DNA from: Edolisoma coerulescens | Lineage: Eukaryota > Chordata > Aves > Passeriformes > Campephagidae | Reading direction: 5' to 3' | Assembly (NCBI GenBank): GCA_013397115.1 | Contig: VWZW01005522.1 | Span: 124,001-188,000 of the forward strand | Length of the DNA stretch: 64,000 bases | In this document: piece after piece, positions 47,851 through 59,500 of the stretch | How positions within the stretch are numbered: the stretch's first letter is position 1 | How the letters are laid out: each line of letters opens with the position of its first letter | Notes under the pieces: generated by a model | Databases searched by the model: none | What the model saw: the letters and a program-made list of their open reading frames with translations, nothing else | Told to the model about the DNA's origin: nothing | Made by a program: the position numbers and the translations under genes

Positions 47851-50724
47851 GTAAGTTGTGTCTCCTCTTTTATCTATTTTCTTGTCCCACTAATTTACAG
47901 TTGGTTTAACTCACAATAGAAACCCCATTTTCACTCATCCCCATTGCCTTCAGATTCATGGATATTCCTTCTGTGTTCATCCTTGCTAACTCCCCTGAAC
48001 TTTTTACAGAGGTTTAGCACTTTCTGTTTCTTATGGAAGCTCTGTATGTGTTATTTTGGCTTCAGCAGTGCACTGTTGAGAGGGCCAGGTAACCTGCTAA
48101 AATTTATCTGATACAGACAGAAATTTTGGAGGGTTTTTAAAGTTTTATCAGGATGTGCGAGTCTGACAGAACTGCAAGCAACTGAAGACTGACACCTGTC
48201 TTAATAATAGCATATTTCAGTTGTGACCAAAACATTACAAGATTCTGCACTGAATTTCATCTGTAGTCTATGAAGGAATGTAGTTAACTATATAGCTCAA
48301 ATTCACCAAATGGCATCTCTAAGTTATTCCCAAATGCTTCCTTAAATGCTTTATTGTACCTGAGAAGGAGGCTTTTGTTTTTGTGGATGTGGGAGGGAGA
48401 CTTTCCACAGATAAATCAGTCTTTATCACCAAAAAGGAGATCAGTTATCATATGTCAGAGATCAAAGAGCAAACATTTGGTTAGGGCATTTCTGTCATAC
48501 TGAAGATGCTGGATACTGCTGCTGATTTTAGTTTCACTTTCTGCAGCACATTTTTTCTTCACCTGTGACACAGTAAATGACCAAGCACCTACTTATAAAT
48601 TATTAAATCAATGACCTACAATGAGATAAACCTAACAGCACATTTGTTAGGAAAGGTCACCCAGTCTGTTATGAGGAGCTGACTAGAAATAATAACTTCC
48701 TTTGTTATAGCCATTTGGACCTTTCAGTTTTTCTCTCCATAACTATAGTTGCAAACAAATAAAATTTTAGACAAGGAACATTCAGGTGCTGATCCCCCTT
48801 ATGATGAAGCCAATATTCTCAGGAAATATGACGCTGATAATTTTCCACCTCTGATTTCATTCTAACAGTGTGGGATTTAGAGGGGTGAAAGAGTAGCCTG
48901 AGGCTTTCTAGAGGAGAAGCTGCTATCTTTTTCTAAGAATTATTATCATGTTGACCTTAAGACTGCATTGTAATGCTGTGTCCACTAATAACACCTCAGT
49001 TAGAAATTTGGTTCTGAAAATGTCTGTGAGGGAGGGAGCTACTGGGTGCCTTTGAAGCAGTTTCTTCCTGAATGCCCTCATTCTTTACCCAATCATCTGA
49101 AAATCAGTGTTGGAGGTGTTTTCCTCAGTGCTCTGGCAACCTAGAGATGCAGATTCTATTAAGACTCAAGGAAACATGTTCACATTTCCATGCATAAATA
49201 CTTTTGGTTCTGGTCCTACATCTGTGTCTCTGGTCAGTTTTATATGTTTTTTTTTTGTTTTCAAGCTACTGCTGACTAAAAAAAATAATGTTGCTTCTCT
49301 CCTTCCTAAATGTAACAGCTCATAAGCTTTTTCCTTTTCATTACTGTAATTATTTGTGTTTTACATAATTCTATAATGATAGCTGACTTTGTGTCTGATG
49401 TGTGATGTATTTTAATAGAAGTTAAGAGATGAATTGATGCAATGAATTTGAATGGCTAACAGTAGTTTCAAATTAAAAATTATGAGAAATTGTGACAAAT
49501 ATTTATAGTAATATCTTCTTATAATTGATACATTTATGGGTGATGCCTCTGTTATGAGTGCTGAAGTGCATTTCAGGTGAAAGTATTATCTTTTTCTTGA
49601 GCATCCACTCTTATAAGTTAATGTCATTTCATAGAAGAAGATTAAAGACATTACAGCTGCTGAAACTAGTTTGATTTTAAAACTTCAGTGCCATTTTTTT
49701 TTTTTTTAATTTGAGGTCATTCTTTTTTGGAAGCATCCTTTGAAAAATTCATTCTCTTTTCTTCTTTTAAATAAATTTTTTTTCCCGTGGTATATTAACC
49801 TCATTTTGAAAAGGAAACTATATGGGAAACTTATTTTTCTGGCTCTGAAATGGTTTTCTCCAGCAAGGAAGAAAGCTGAATTGCTGCTGCTTCAATTGTA
49901 TTCCTAACAGTATTTGATCTCAGGTGATTTTTAAGCACTTTGTAAATGAGATTCCTAGGGATGGTGTCCTCAACTACATTTCAAACTGTGGGGTGTGTAG
50001 GGGGAAATAGGTAATTGTTTTGCAAAACAAAGAGATGATGTTTACAAGCATTGACAGTGAAAGGGATTTATTAGTGATCATTACTGACTGGTCCTGCTGA
50101 GATAAAAAGTGTGGAAAACCTTTATTATCTGCTAATTGTCTCACTTGGTTTTACATTGTAAAAATGTAATTTTACTTTTATGTTGCATAAGATCAAATTC
50201 TGGGCATTCAGTTGCAAGGTGTAGAGGCACTGTGTACATCAACACAGAGCTCTTTAACTTCCAACAGAACAACAGGGTTTTATTAAAATTCTCTTCAATA
50301 TACAGAAATAGCACGGAAAGGAAAATTTCCCTGGTCAAAAAGAGGGCAAGACTCCCTGAATCAAGAGCTTTATGGTTCTTCACATCTACTTAATAACAGC
50401 ATTTTATGATTGTTTGAAAATAGGAGGAGGCTTTTCTGAATAATGAGTCTAACTTTGGGTTGCTATTGAATAGAGTAACATGAAAAAATAATAGATTACT
50501 ATATTGTAAGTTTTAATATTGCAAAGTTCACTAAATGCACAGTCCAGTCCTGTTGTATGCAAAAAAAGTATTTTCTTAAGCATTTTCAGGGCTTAAAAAC
50601 ACTGATCATATAAATTCAGAAAAATTAAAAATGCACCTAATCTGTAAATATGTCTGCATAATGCAATGTACAAGAAACATCATCTGCTTTGCTTAAGATG
50701 CATGTAGCTGCAACTATTTTTTAG
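47851..50724 (+). other. Candidate intron, nothing else recognised
   Basis: It has a GTAAGT donor and a pyrimidine-rich CAACTATTTTTTAG acceptor. The AT-rich interior contains no identified repeat. Confidence 0.4.
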
Positions 50725-50749
50725 GCCTTTGGTGGAAAAAACCCCGCGG
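50725..50749 (+). CDS. Candidate 25-nt micro-exon
   Basis: The sequence GCCTTTGGTGGAAAAAACCC followed by CGCGG lies between an excellent acceptor (CTATTTTTTAG) and a consensus GTAAGT donor. It is phase 0 at the start and leaves one G. It encodes AFGGKNPA plus the first base of Gly, which is completed by the GT opening the exon at 54,626. Two CpGs in CCGCGG are unusual in this AT-rich surrounding and suggest constraint. Being only 25 nt long, it appears in no open-frame list. The case rests on splice sites, phase agreement and peptide quality. Confidence 0.4.
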
Positions 50750-51905
50750 GTAAGTACTTAGTTGCAGTGAAGAACAATAGGATGTTTTTCTATAACCCAG
50801 TGTTTTAATTTGCTTATTTAATTGTTTGTTTCTGTGTGATATCAAAGCATTAATGAATAGTCATTTTATAGTTAGAGAGGGGAAATTATCAATTTAATAA
50901 ACTATTTTTAGCTAAGAATTTCTTTTAAAAACTTCCTTTGCAAACAAGTGGGTACTTCAGTGATGTCCATTTGGCATCCAAGGCCTGAAAGGTGGGCTTT
51001 GTTCCTGTAGTGCTGATTCAGGGTTTTATGACAAAAAATGAATAACTTATAGCTAGCAAGTTCCATAAATTTAACCTGAAATACTAGTAGAGAGTTTTTA
51101 AGGATAAAAATTCCTTGTTTTTGCCATAGGTCGTGCTCTGACTCTCCAGTGGGGCAGCAATGGGGGTCACATTCAGTGCATAGAGGTTTCTCTACTGTTC
51201 CTTCTCTGACACCTTTTTCCTATGTGCTGATGTGGGTTCTCCATAGGTTTTAGAGCCCTTGGGTCTGTGCAGCTAGAAGGGAGAGAAGAGGGCATATGCA
51301 TTGTGTGTGAGTGTATGTCCGTGGTGGTCACCAGTGAGCATCAGGCTAGACTAGCTAGTATGTAGGCAACGCAGTGTTTTGGCAGTCCTAACAATTTGTG
51401 AATGTTTTTATGTCTCTTTTTGAACTGTTTTGTGGATCCTCCATGTAACATGGATCTCAGCCAGTGGTTTCAACACAGCACGTTCAGGTTACAGTAAGGA
51501 AGGTTCTACATGGTTTAAATGCTTAATTTTTAGATGAGAATTTTTTTAAATCAAAGTTTATTATGCAAGTGTGTCCTCTAAGACACTCATGCTTTCCCTA
51601 GCTGTTTATTTTTTTTTTAAAGGGAAGTTTAATACATAGATCGTCCTTTCACAATACTTGTTAAACTTTTCCATGGCCGGTTACTCATCTCTGCCCTGAT
51701 CATATTTCTGCTTCAAACACTAAACTTTTTGCATTTTCATTTCATGCATTTAGAAATGCACTAAACCAATTCTAAGTGCCCGTGCAATATCTGCCAAATG
51801 TTTAAGCCATCTAATCACTAGCTGATGATGAAAGTGGTTCTCCTCGTAAGTGAGAAATATAAAGAAATTACTTTCTTCTTTTAAGGTTCAGATGAACAGC
51901 CAGGG

Positions 51906-52538
51906 TGTAATGGTTTAACCTTGGCCAGCAACTAAGGACCATACAGACATTTGCTTACTCCCCTGCCTCCTGGAGAGTGGTATGTGGAGTAGGATCAAAT
52001 CAGAACCAGGTAACACCCATGGGTTGAGATAAAAACAGTTTAATAATTGCAATAAAAGAAATGCTACTAATAACAACAGCAACAGCAATAATGTAATTGC
52101 AATGCAAAGGGAGAAAACAAAAAAAAGAGAGTAATAAAACCCCAAAAAGACAAGTGATGCACAAAACCATTGCTCACCACCCACTAACTGATGCTGAGCC
52201 TGTCCCTAAGTAGTGATCGTTCCCTCTTGGCACACCCCAAGATCGTTCCCTCTTGGTAACATCCCGGTTTATACACTGGGAATGATATTCTATGCTGTGG
52301 AATATCCCTTTGGCCAGTTTGGGTCAGCTGTCTTGGCCATTCTCCCTCCTGGCTTCTTGTGCACCTGCTCACCGGCAGAGCATGGGAAATGGAAAATCCT
52401 TGACTTAGGATGAGCACTGCTCAGCAACAACTGAAACATCTGTGTGTTATCAACATTATTCTCATATCAAATCCAAAACACAGCACTGTACCAGCTACTA
52501 GGAAGAAAAATAACTCTATCCCAGCTGAAACCAGGGCA
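51906..52538 (-). mobile_element. Solo LTR, ERVL-like, antisense, perfect 5-bp TSD
   Basis: The element spans TGTAATGGTTTAACCTTGGC to CTGAAACCAGGGCA, so it has TG/CA termini. It is flanked by identical CAGGG pentamers at 51,901-51,905 and 52,539-52,543. Its + strand reads GGTTGAGATAAAAACAGTTTAATAATTG, AATATCCCTTTGGCCAGTTT and CACAGCACTGTACCAGCTAC. This is the reverse of the family seen at 33,538. With one LTR and no internal genes, it is a recombined solo LTR. The preserved duplication implies a relatively young insertion. It lies inside the candidate intron between 50,749 and 54,626. Confidence 0.85.
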
Positions 52539-52543
52539 CAGGG

Positions 52544-54625
52544 AAAGAAGTTACTGGTTTAGAGTGAATTTTTGTGTGTAGTTCTTGGTGAGATAAAATG
52601 ACATAACCAGTGTATGACTGAACTGTACACGCAGAGCTATAACAATTAATATCAGTGTCAGCATGCTTCCTTAATAACACAGATAATTTTAATTGAATTT
52701 CTGCTTTTTTCACTCTTTTTTCCTAAGGTTGCTAAATAAATATCTAGTGGCTAAAACAGAGTTTTACTGTGGAGCACAAATGCGGTGGCCGAGTGATACC
52801 TAGGAGTTATGGCATTATACTTTTAATTACTAGCGGCCATGCCAAGTCAGCAGAAGAGAACTCTGCTGATGGTGTGCCTTAATTCTTGCTGCCTCTGAGA
52901 AATGATATTGTAGTGATCATTAGCAGGTTGAAAAAAATTATCTGAGTGAGTTTAATGGGTTGTCCTACAGCTACAAACTGTTGGTCATTTATGTGCTTGG
53001 AACGAGAATGACGACTGGACTTTACTCTTTATGTTTTGTAGCTGTTTCAGTATTTTAAATGACAAATAATTTCAGTTTTGGGATTTTTTTTTTGGTTTTG
53101 GTTTTTTTTTTCCCCCCAAATACTGCCGCATTTGAGCTTTTGGCATAATTGTACTCTTAATATGCAATTGTGACCATTGAAAAGTGAACAGAAATTAAGT
53201 GCAATTTCTGGTGAAGAAAAAGAATAAGAAACTATATATTAGTCAAGGGGATGGTAGGAATGAAAAATGAGGTTTTTTTCTTGCAGGGAATTAGAGAGAA
53301 TGATATAACTGAATGCACCTTTTGAACAAGTTTGTGTAAATGAGAGTGAGATTAGAAATCTCTTTTAATTGATGATCTGTGCATCTGGAATCCACTCCTG
53401 AAGACTAAATGTGCTGAAAAAAATCATTGAAGTCTAATTCTGTACTGTTAGCAACTACTCCTTTTCATCTTTATGGACAGTTACAGTGTATTGGGTAAGT
53501 TACATAGAGGATTTTCCTGCCTGTTTTTAAGTTTGTTTGCAGTGTAATATTTATAAATTTTGCTTTGAAGACTGAAATTTTAATTGATTTTTCTACGGCA
53601 CTAATTCTAATAGTAATCAATGCTTCAGAAATATCAACAAACCTGTATTTGAAGCACCTCACTTTGTGAGGTGACATCTAATTTTTACCGTTCCCAATTT
53701 ACTAGGACATTAAGTTAAAATTATTGCAGTTTCTTGGAATACTCAACAGAAGAGTCTGGAACCTGATTTGGGAAAGTATTTAGAGTTCTGTGACATTTCA
53801 CGTTGAAAGTACATCCCAAATGCCCTTCTGCAGACTACAGCTTTCTAACAACCACCCAGGTCATCTGCCAGTCATCTGTGGAAAACCTAATTAAAGTCTT
53901 GATGGCAAAAGTCAGAACAGCCAAATCATGACTGCACTGTTTACTGTAAAAAGTTTCTTTATTCCTCAAACATACTTCTCTGTCAGTATGACTGCACAAC
54001 CCCCCACAGCTGAGGAAATAGAACTTTTGGTAAGAAGCAAGTTCTGTCACTACATCCTCACATCACTATCTTGTGACTTGTTTCTTTTTTTTGCACTGAA
54101 TCCCTTGTCCAAATCAAGTCACTTTTCTAGGCAATCACAGAGGTTATCCTCTTTGCTGAAGCAATAATATTCCTCATTTACTTAACATTTCTTTTTTTTC
54201 ATCTGTCTCTTGCCATTTCTGTGGAAAAACCTGTCTGATCTATTTTTAACTTGCTTTTGGATCCCACTCAATTCTGTTCCCTTTTTGTCCTTCTTCATTT
54301 TTCAAGATTATTGTCTGTCTACCTTGCTGCAGGATCCTTTCTTTGTTATATCCTTTTTTTGTGAATTAAGTTAATCCAATTTTTGAAGTGTAATGAACAC
54401 ATTTGGAATAAGAGTTTATGCACAGGAAGCTGATCAAAGACAAAATTAACTGTCTCTGAAGGACAATCCTTATTACAGTCCTTAGCCAAATACCAATTTT
54501 CAGGTTTTTACGTCTTCATGTAAAACCTGGCTTTAGTTATTTAATGCCAGCTTCACTTCTGGCATGCTTAAAAGCAGCATTATGGTGGACTGCAATATGC
54601 TGTCGACTAAAACTTTTGTTCATAG
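52544..54625. other. AT-rich candidate intron sequence
   Basis: A poly(T)/TTTGG low-complexity run lies near 53,079-53,117. Short frames only. No repeat family was recognised. Confidence 0.4.
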
Positions 54626-54768
54626 GTGCTACCAGTTGGTACATAGGGAAGAAGAAACATGAAAATAAACCTCAACAGACTATTCAATATGGAATTCTCC
54701 CCAGAGAGGTCGATTCAGCTGTTCTGATACACAAACTGGGAAATCCTACAGTGATACAAGGAGAGGAG
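54626..54768 (+). CDS. Candidate exon c of an unassigned gene
   Basis: The exon has 143 nt between acceptor TTTTGTTCATAG and consensus donor GAG|GTGAGT. Its first two bases complete the Gly left by the 25-nt micro-exon. The peptide is then ATSWYIGKKKHENKPQQTIQ, YGILPREVDSAVLIHKLGNP and TVIQGEE. It is basic, then neutral, with no membrane segment, low complexity or repeat signature. The short-motif style (WYIGKKK, YGILPRE) reminds me of small ciliary or sperm microtubule-associated proteins, but that is only an impression. It ends in phase 0. The next in-frame exon is uncertain. Confidence 0.5.
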
Positions 54769-54996
54769 GTGAGTAAATATTCTGAACATGAGCTTGTGGT
54801 TTGTAATTTTGCCTTGTTCTTTTGATCAGAAAAAATAGGTGGCAAACAGTAACAGTATGCAGTGGGAAATAAATGAGAAAATAGCAGTTTGTAAGTAGAT
54901 TTGCCAGAAGTTATCTGGCATAGCAGACAGCAGATTTCCTTTAGTCTCTGAAAGGCATAAATCTTTTCTACAGTAGCATTTGTTCACACTCCACAG

Positions 54997-55069
54997 CCCC
55001 CCTCGCTCCCCCAAACTGCAACCAAATGGCCAGCTGAAAGCCCCATTAGATCAGTGTAGTCCTCCAGAG
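54997..55069 (+). other. Weak candidate exon d
   Basis: It lies between CACTCCACAG and CCAGAG|GTTAGT and is 73 nt long. That is exactly the length class (1 mod 3) needed to link the phase-0 end at 54,768 to exon-like segments at 56,444 or 61,113. Read in that phase, however, it contains TAG four codons before its end. The +1 frame is fully open (PPRSPKLQPNGQLKAPLDQC). It may be an unrelated splice-like coincidence, a frameshifted relic, or the true last exon, with the TAG as stop. Confidence 0.2.
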
Positions 55070-55555
55070 GTTAGTTCTACTGTGACTTACTCAGTAAACC
55101 TACTAATGAGCAGGTTAAACACCTTTATGTGGCTTAAGAGGAATTGAGTAGATCCATTTGTATTTAGCTTGAAAAGAGCAAAATAACTCCTGAGACATTG
55201 TCACTGTTAAACCAGCACAGATGTCATACCCTCCAGGGCTGCTCCTGTACTTCTCATGAAGTTACAGAAAAACTTGGAAGGTGCCAGAAAAGGGCTGTTC
55301 TTGCTTTAGTGTCCTCTTATCTTGGGTGATTACAAAGTTCTTTTTGAACAGAGATTTTTTTTTTTAAAGTACTTCTCTGACTTCTGATTTTTGGAGACCC
55401 CTTTCATTTTTACCTTGGTTTGTTTCCCATTTAAGACTGTGAACCATAAGAGTAGCATTAATCGACATTGGCTTTGATACCTGGAGATTATTAATGCAAA
55501 GTGTATGACTTAACTGTCAAGACTCTAATGGAGCTGTGTAGTTCTAGGCTGTATT

Positions 55556-56395
55556 TCATAGAGTCACTGAATTGCTATGGTTGGAAGGGACTTCTGGGGA
55601 TCATCTTGTCCAAAACCCAAGGTCCCCTAGAGTGGGTTACACAGGAACGTATCCAGGTGAGTTTTGAGTGTGTCCACAGAGGGAGACTCCATGACGTCCC
55701 TGGACAGCCTGTTCCAGTGTTTTGCCACCCTCAATGTAAAGAAGTTCTTCCTCATGTTGAGATGGTGCTTCTTGTATTTTAATTTACGGCCATTGCTCCT
55801 CATCCTGTGGGTGAGCGTCACCAAAAAGAGAGTGGAAACATTCTCTTGGCACCAGATTTTGAGATATTTGCATGCATTAATTGGATACTCTCAGTCTTTT
55901 CTTCTCCAGACTGAAGAGGCCAAGCTCCCTCAGTTTCTCCTTGTAAGAGATGCTCCAGACCCCAACTCATCTTTGTGGCCTCTGCTGGACCCTCTCCAGT
56001 AACTCCTTGTCTTGTGCTGAGGGGCTCAGAACTGGACACAGTATTCCAGATGTGGCCTCACCAGGGATGAGCAGAGGGGCAGGATCACCCCCCACCAGCT
56101 GCTGGCCACACTCTTCCCAGTGCACTCCCAGGACATCATTGGCCGTCCTGGGCACAAGGGCACTGCTGGTTCATGGCCGACTTATCACCCACCAAGACTC
56201 CCAGATCCTTCTCCACAGAGCTGCTCTCCAGTAGGTCAGCCCCCAGCCTGTGCTGGTGCTTGGGGTTGTTCCTCTCCAGGTGAAGGACCCTGCACTTGCC
56301 TGTTGAGCTTCATTAGGTTTCTCTGTGTCCAATCTCCAGCCTATTCTGTCTGTCTGGTTTGTTCAAGGATAGTATCAAACAGCAGTCTCCCCGGC
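55556..56395 (-). mobile_element. CR1 LINE fragment, antisense
   Basis: The + strand opens CATAGAGTCACTGAATTGCT and continues GGTTGGAAGGGACTTCTGGG, CTGGACAGCCTGTTCCAGTG, GAAGTTCTTCCTCATGTTGA, CTGGACCCTCTCCAGTAACT and GGGGCAGGATCACCCCCCAC. This is the reverse complement of CR1 3' sequence extending into the end of ORF2. It is fairly well preserved, so younger than most copies here. The frames of 93-119 codons in it are element remnants or shadows. Confidence 0.9.
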
Positions 56396-56443
56396 TACCA
56401 ACACAGCTTACAGTTCTGGGATTTTTCCCTTTCTTTCAAACAG

Positions 56444-56583
56444 CTTCATGCTTTGGATTTGAAGAAATTTATAACCTAAGGGAACAATACTTCAAGGTTA
56501 ATTCAGTCAGCCTTGACAATCCTCCTCCAGAAAAATTGTACATTAGCCTATACAGGAACAGCTGTGATATGGCAGAAACATAA
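56444..56583 (+). CDS. Weak candidate terminal exon
   Basis: A long pyrimidine tract and acceptor (TTTTTCCCTTTCTTTCAAACAG) are followed by an open segment needing one upstream base. It reads SCFGFEEIYNLREQYFKVNS then VSLDNPPPEKLYISLYRNSC, and stops at TAA at 56,581. It is directly downstream of a CR1 fragment. It starts in the same phase as the segment at 61,113, so the two could be alternatives. There is no family match. Confidence 0.25.
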
Positions 56584-56589
56584 AATGTT

Positions 56590-59500
56590 GCAATTATTTC
56601 AGATGCTGTATAAAAGACTTGTATTTTTATTTTCTCTGCACCTTCCCACCTTCCTTGAGTGAACTGGTTCCCTTTGAAGTTTTTTTTTGGTTTTGGCATG
56701 TTTGGTTTTTTTTTTACCACACTGAAATTTAGTACATGTAGGTCTAGCATGATGGTGTGAAAACAAATTATTTAACATACCTGGAATTGTGCATACGCAC
56801 AAGGAGAAATGAGCTACTGTCAGATGACACTGACAGGATCTTGTGCTTTTTTTTTTTTAGTTGGTTTTTTGTTTGTTTGCTTGCTTGTTTGTTTGTTTGT
56901 TTTTTCAAAACTTTTGTACTTAAAATGTGCTTGAACAGATTGCATTGATATCTGAGTTAATTGATAAGACAAACGGGAAAGAATATTATCAACTAACAAT
57001 GCATTTGTCTTCTAAGGTGCCAACTACTGTAGCTAACTCTACTCCTGATTCTGGGACTCACTGAATTAACAGAGTCGTAAAGAATTAGGAATGCAGTGTC
57101 CAAAATTACTTTCTTGTTGCAATTTTTAGACACGGGGGGGAAAAAACTAACGTCGGTTGCTATTCATGCCTATACGTATAGAAAGCAGAGACAGAAAAAG
57201 CCTCAGAATACAACCTCTTAGGCTCAGGATGTAAAGTCTACTTTCTAACAAATTCTTTCTCCAAGTTCTTACATGAAAAATTGGGTGATTAAGGTATAGG
57301 AATTTGCAGATCTTTGAAATATGGCAAAAGCAATCTTGTTATTCAAAAGAGGAGACACCAATTGAAATGCCAGCAGCATGCAGAAGTAGCATTATATCAA
57401 TCCTTAAACTTCTGATTAACATCTCTGCAGCCCTCTGCTTGTACAAATGGTAACTAGTGCGGTGGAAAATAAAATGTCTAAATGTTAATCCTTAAACTAA
57501 AATATAGCAATATCGCTATGTAACCAGTGCTTTTAAAAGAAGACTTACTTTGCTTTACATTGCTACTATAAGCACTCAAACTATGGCAAGGTAGTAACAA
57601 TAATTTTTCAAAACACTTAAATTTTTCAGGTGTTCTCATCTGATTATTTACTAAAATCATATATTAGATGAAGCAGATAAGCTCTAGCATAAATGCGAAT
57701 AGACTCACCTTGACATCTACTCTTCCATTTTTTTTCAACTGGGTATCTACAGTGGTATTGTACAATGTAATGTATGAATCATTAGAACAGTGTGCATTAT
57801 GACAAAAAGAGGGATGCATATTTGTGTGATGTTTCTCACCACAGTACTTCAGCCCTTCTTTAGAACTTGTTCAGAATGTTGGTTGAGGGAACATATCAGA
57901 GATTGTTGCAGTTGATGAAGTTATTATCAGTCATTTATAATTTCTTTGACCAATTAACATGGATATTAATATGACTTTCCTTTTGTCTTTATTTTGTCTG
58001 TATATGAAGTAAAAAAAGCCCTTATAATTTTACAAAATGAATATTTTATTTTGTTTATGGATAGTTTCCATGAATCTTATTTTGCATGCAGGATAAATTT
58101 AAATGTTATTCACCTAGGTCAAAAACCTTGTTGTGCATGAACATTATCCACTCAGTGAAGGGGTTGAGCTGTCAGCCAGATGTGTATTTTGGATAGTTCC
58201 AGATTCAGTGCTATAAAGGAGAACTAAATAAATCACATAGGCTTAAATAACAAAAATGTATTAGTGAGATGCAGAACTACTGACCTCAGTGAGCCTGTAA
58301 TCAGACATCACAGAGTGCAGTCTGGGGAATTATGGAAGAGAGTGTTGATTAGGGTGAAATGAAGTTAGGCATGGAGATTAAAGCTGGTCAAAAATATTTT
58401 AGAATCTCAGAGATTGTGTGATAAGATGAAATGCAGTGATTTCTAAAAGATGCATGTTCATGCCTCTGAGCTCCTGATTTTCTGTGACAAGGCCTCCCAG
58501 ACCTGAATTTACACCACTATTCATTTAAATTTCATAGCACAATCCCACCTACTGAGAGAGCCAGCCCTACAGATCCATCCAATCCACTGTTTCAACAGCT
58601 CAGGCTGTCAGCCCTATCATATCCCCACAGGTTTTCCACTTCCTCCCTTGATACATCAGAAAGTGCATAGCTGGATGCTTCAGGCTCTTGATGTCATACA
58701 TGTTTTCTACCTTCCACTTTTCTATTTGTACAGCCTGTCAGCTTTTTTCACCTTTCAGTGAAGGGCAGTCACTGTTGATAGCTTTGGGACCCTCTAGCAC
58801 ACACTCAAGTTTCGCGCTTTTTTGGGCTGATATCTGCCTCTGGATGTTGAAACCAACCTCAAACCAATCTGTCTTTGCATTCTATAAAGCTGTTTCACTC
58901 AGGCTGTTTGTAGTTTGAATTTCTAGTGCAATCTATTTTGGGAATGTGTGACAGGCTTGAAGTAATTTACAGCTTAGAAATGTCTCCTACTCATTGAGAG
59001 TTCTGCCTGAACTTGAATGTTCATGTGTGCACTTGAAAACTATTAAAATCTCAGGGGAGGTTGTCCTCTAGCATTACTCACTGCTGACTGGGGCTTTGAG
59101 CTGGTTCCGCTGTCCTCTTTCCTTCATGTACTTTTTACTTATTGCAATGGTTGCCCCTGTTGCAGATGAGCTGTGCTTTTAGATATGATGCCCTCTTGAT
59201 GTTTCATGCTGAGCCTAAGAAACAGCAGCTCCACTAATTGTAATTTCTCCTTTTCCCCTACTGACTTCTCCTGATGATAAAAAAAAAAAATGCTTCTTGG
59301 AGGTAGGCCAGTAGTGAAGCTGACAGTCCCAGAAGCCTCTTAGTAACACTCCTTCAATGAATTTCCAGGCGCGGTGACCGCAATGCAGTAGAGCAGACTC
59401 TTTAGACAAGGTCAGACTGGTATTCAGCAGAATGCAAATAGAAATTGTAACTCAGCACAGACATATCTCACTCTGTCACATGCGCTGCCTGCTGACAAAT

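Noticed and set aside
55501..56479. Cluster of 60-119-codon frames
   Set aside because: The region is a CR1 fragment recognised by its terminal and internal motifs.
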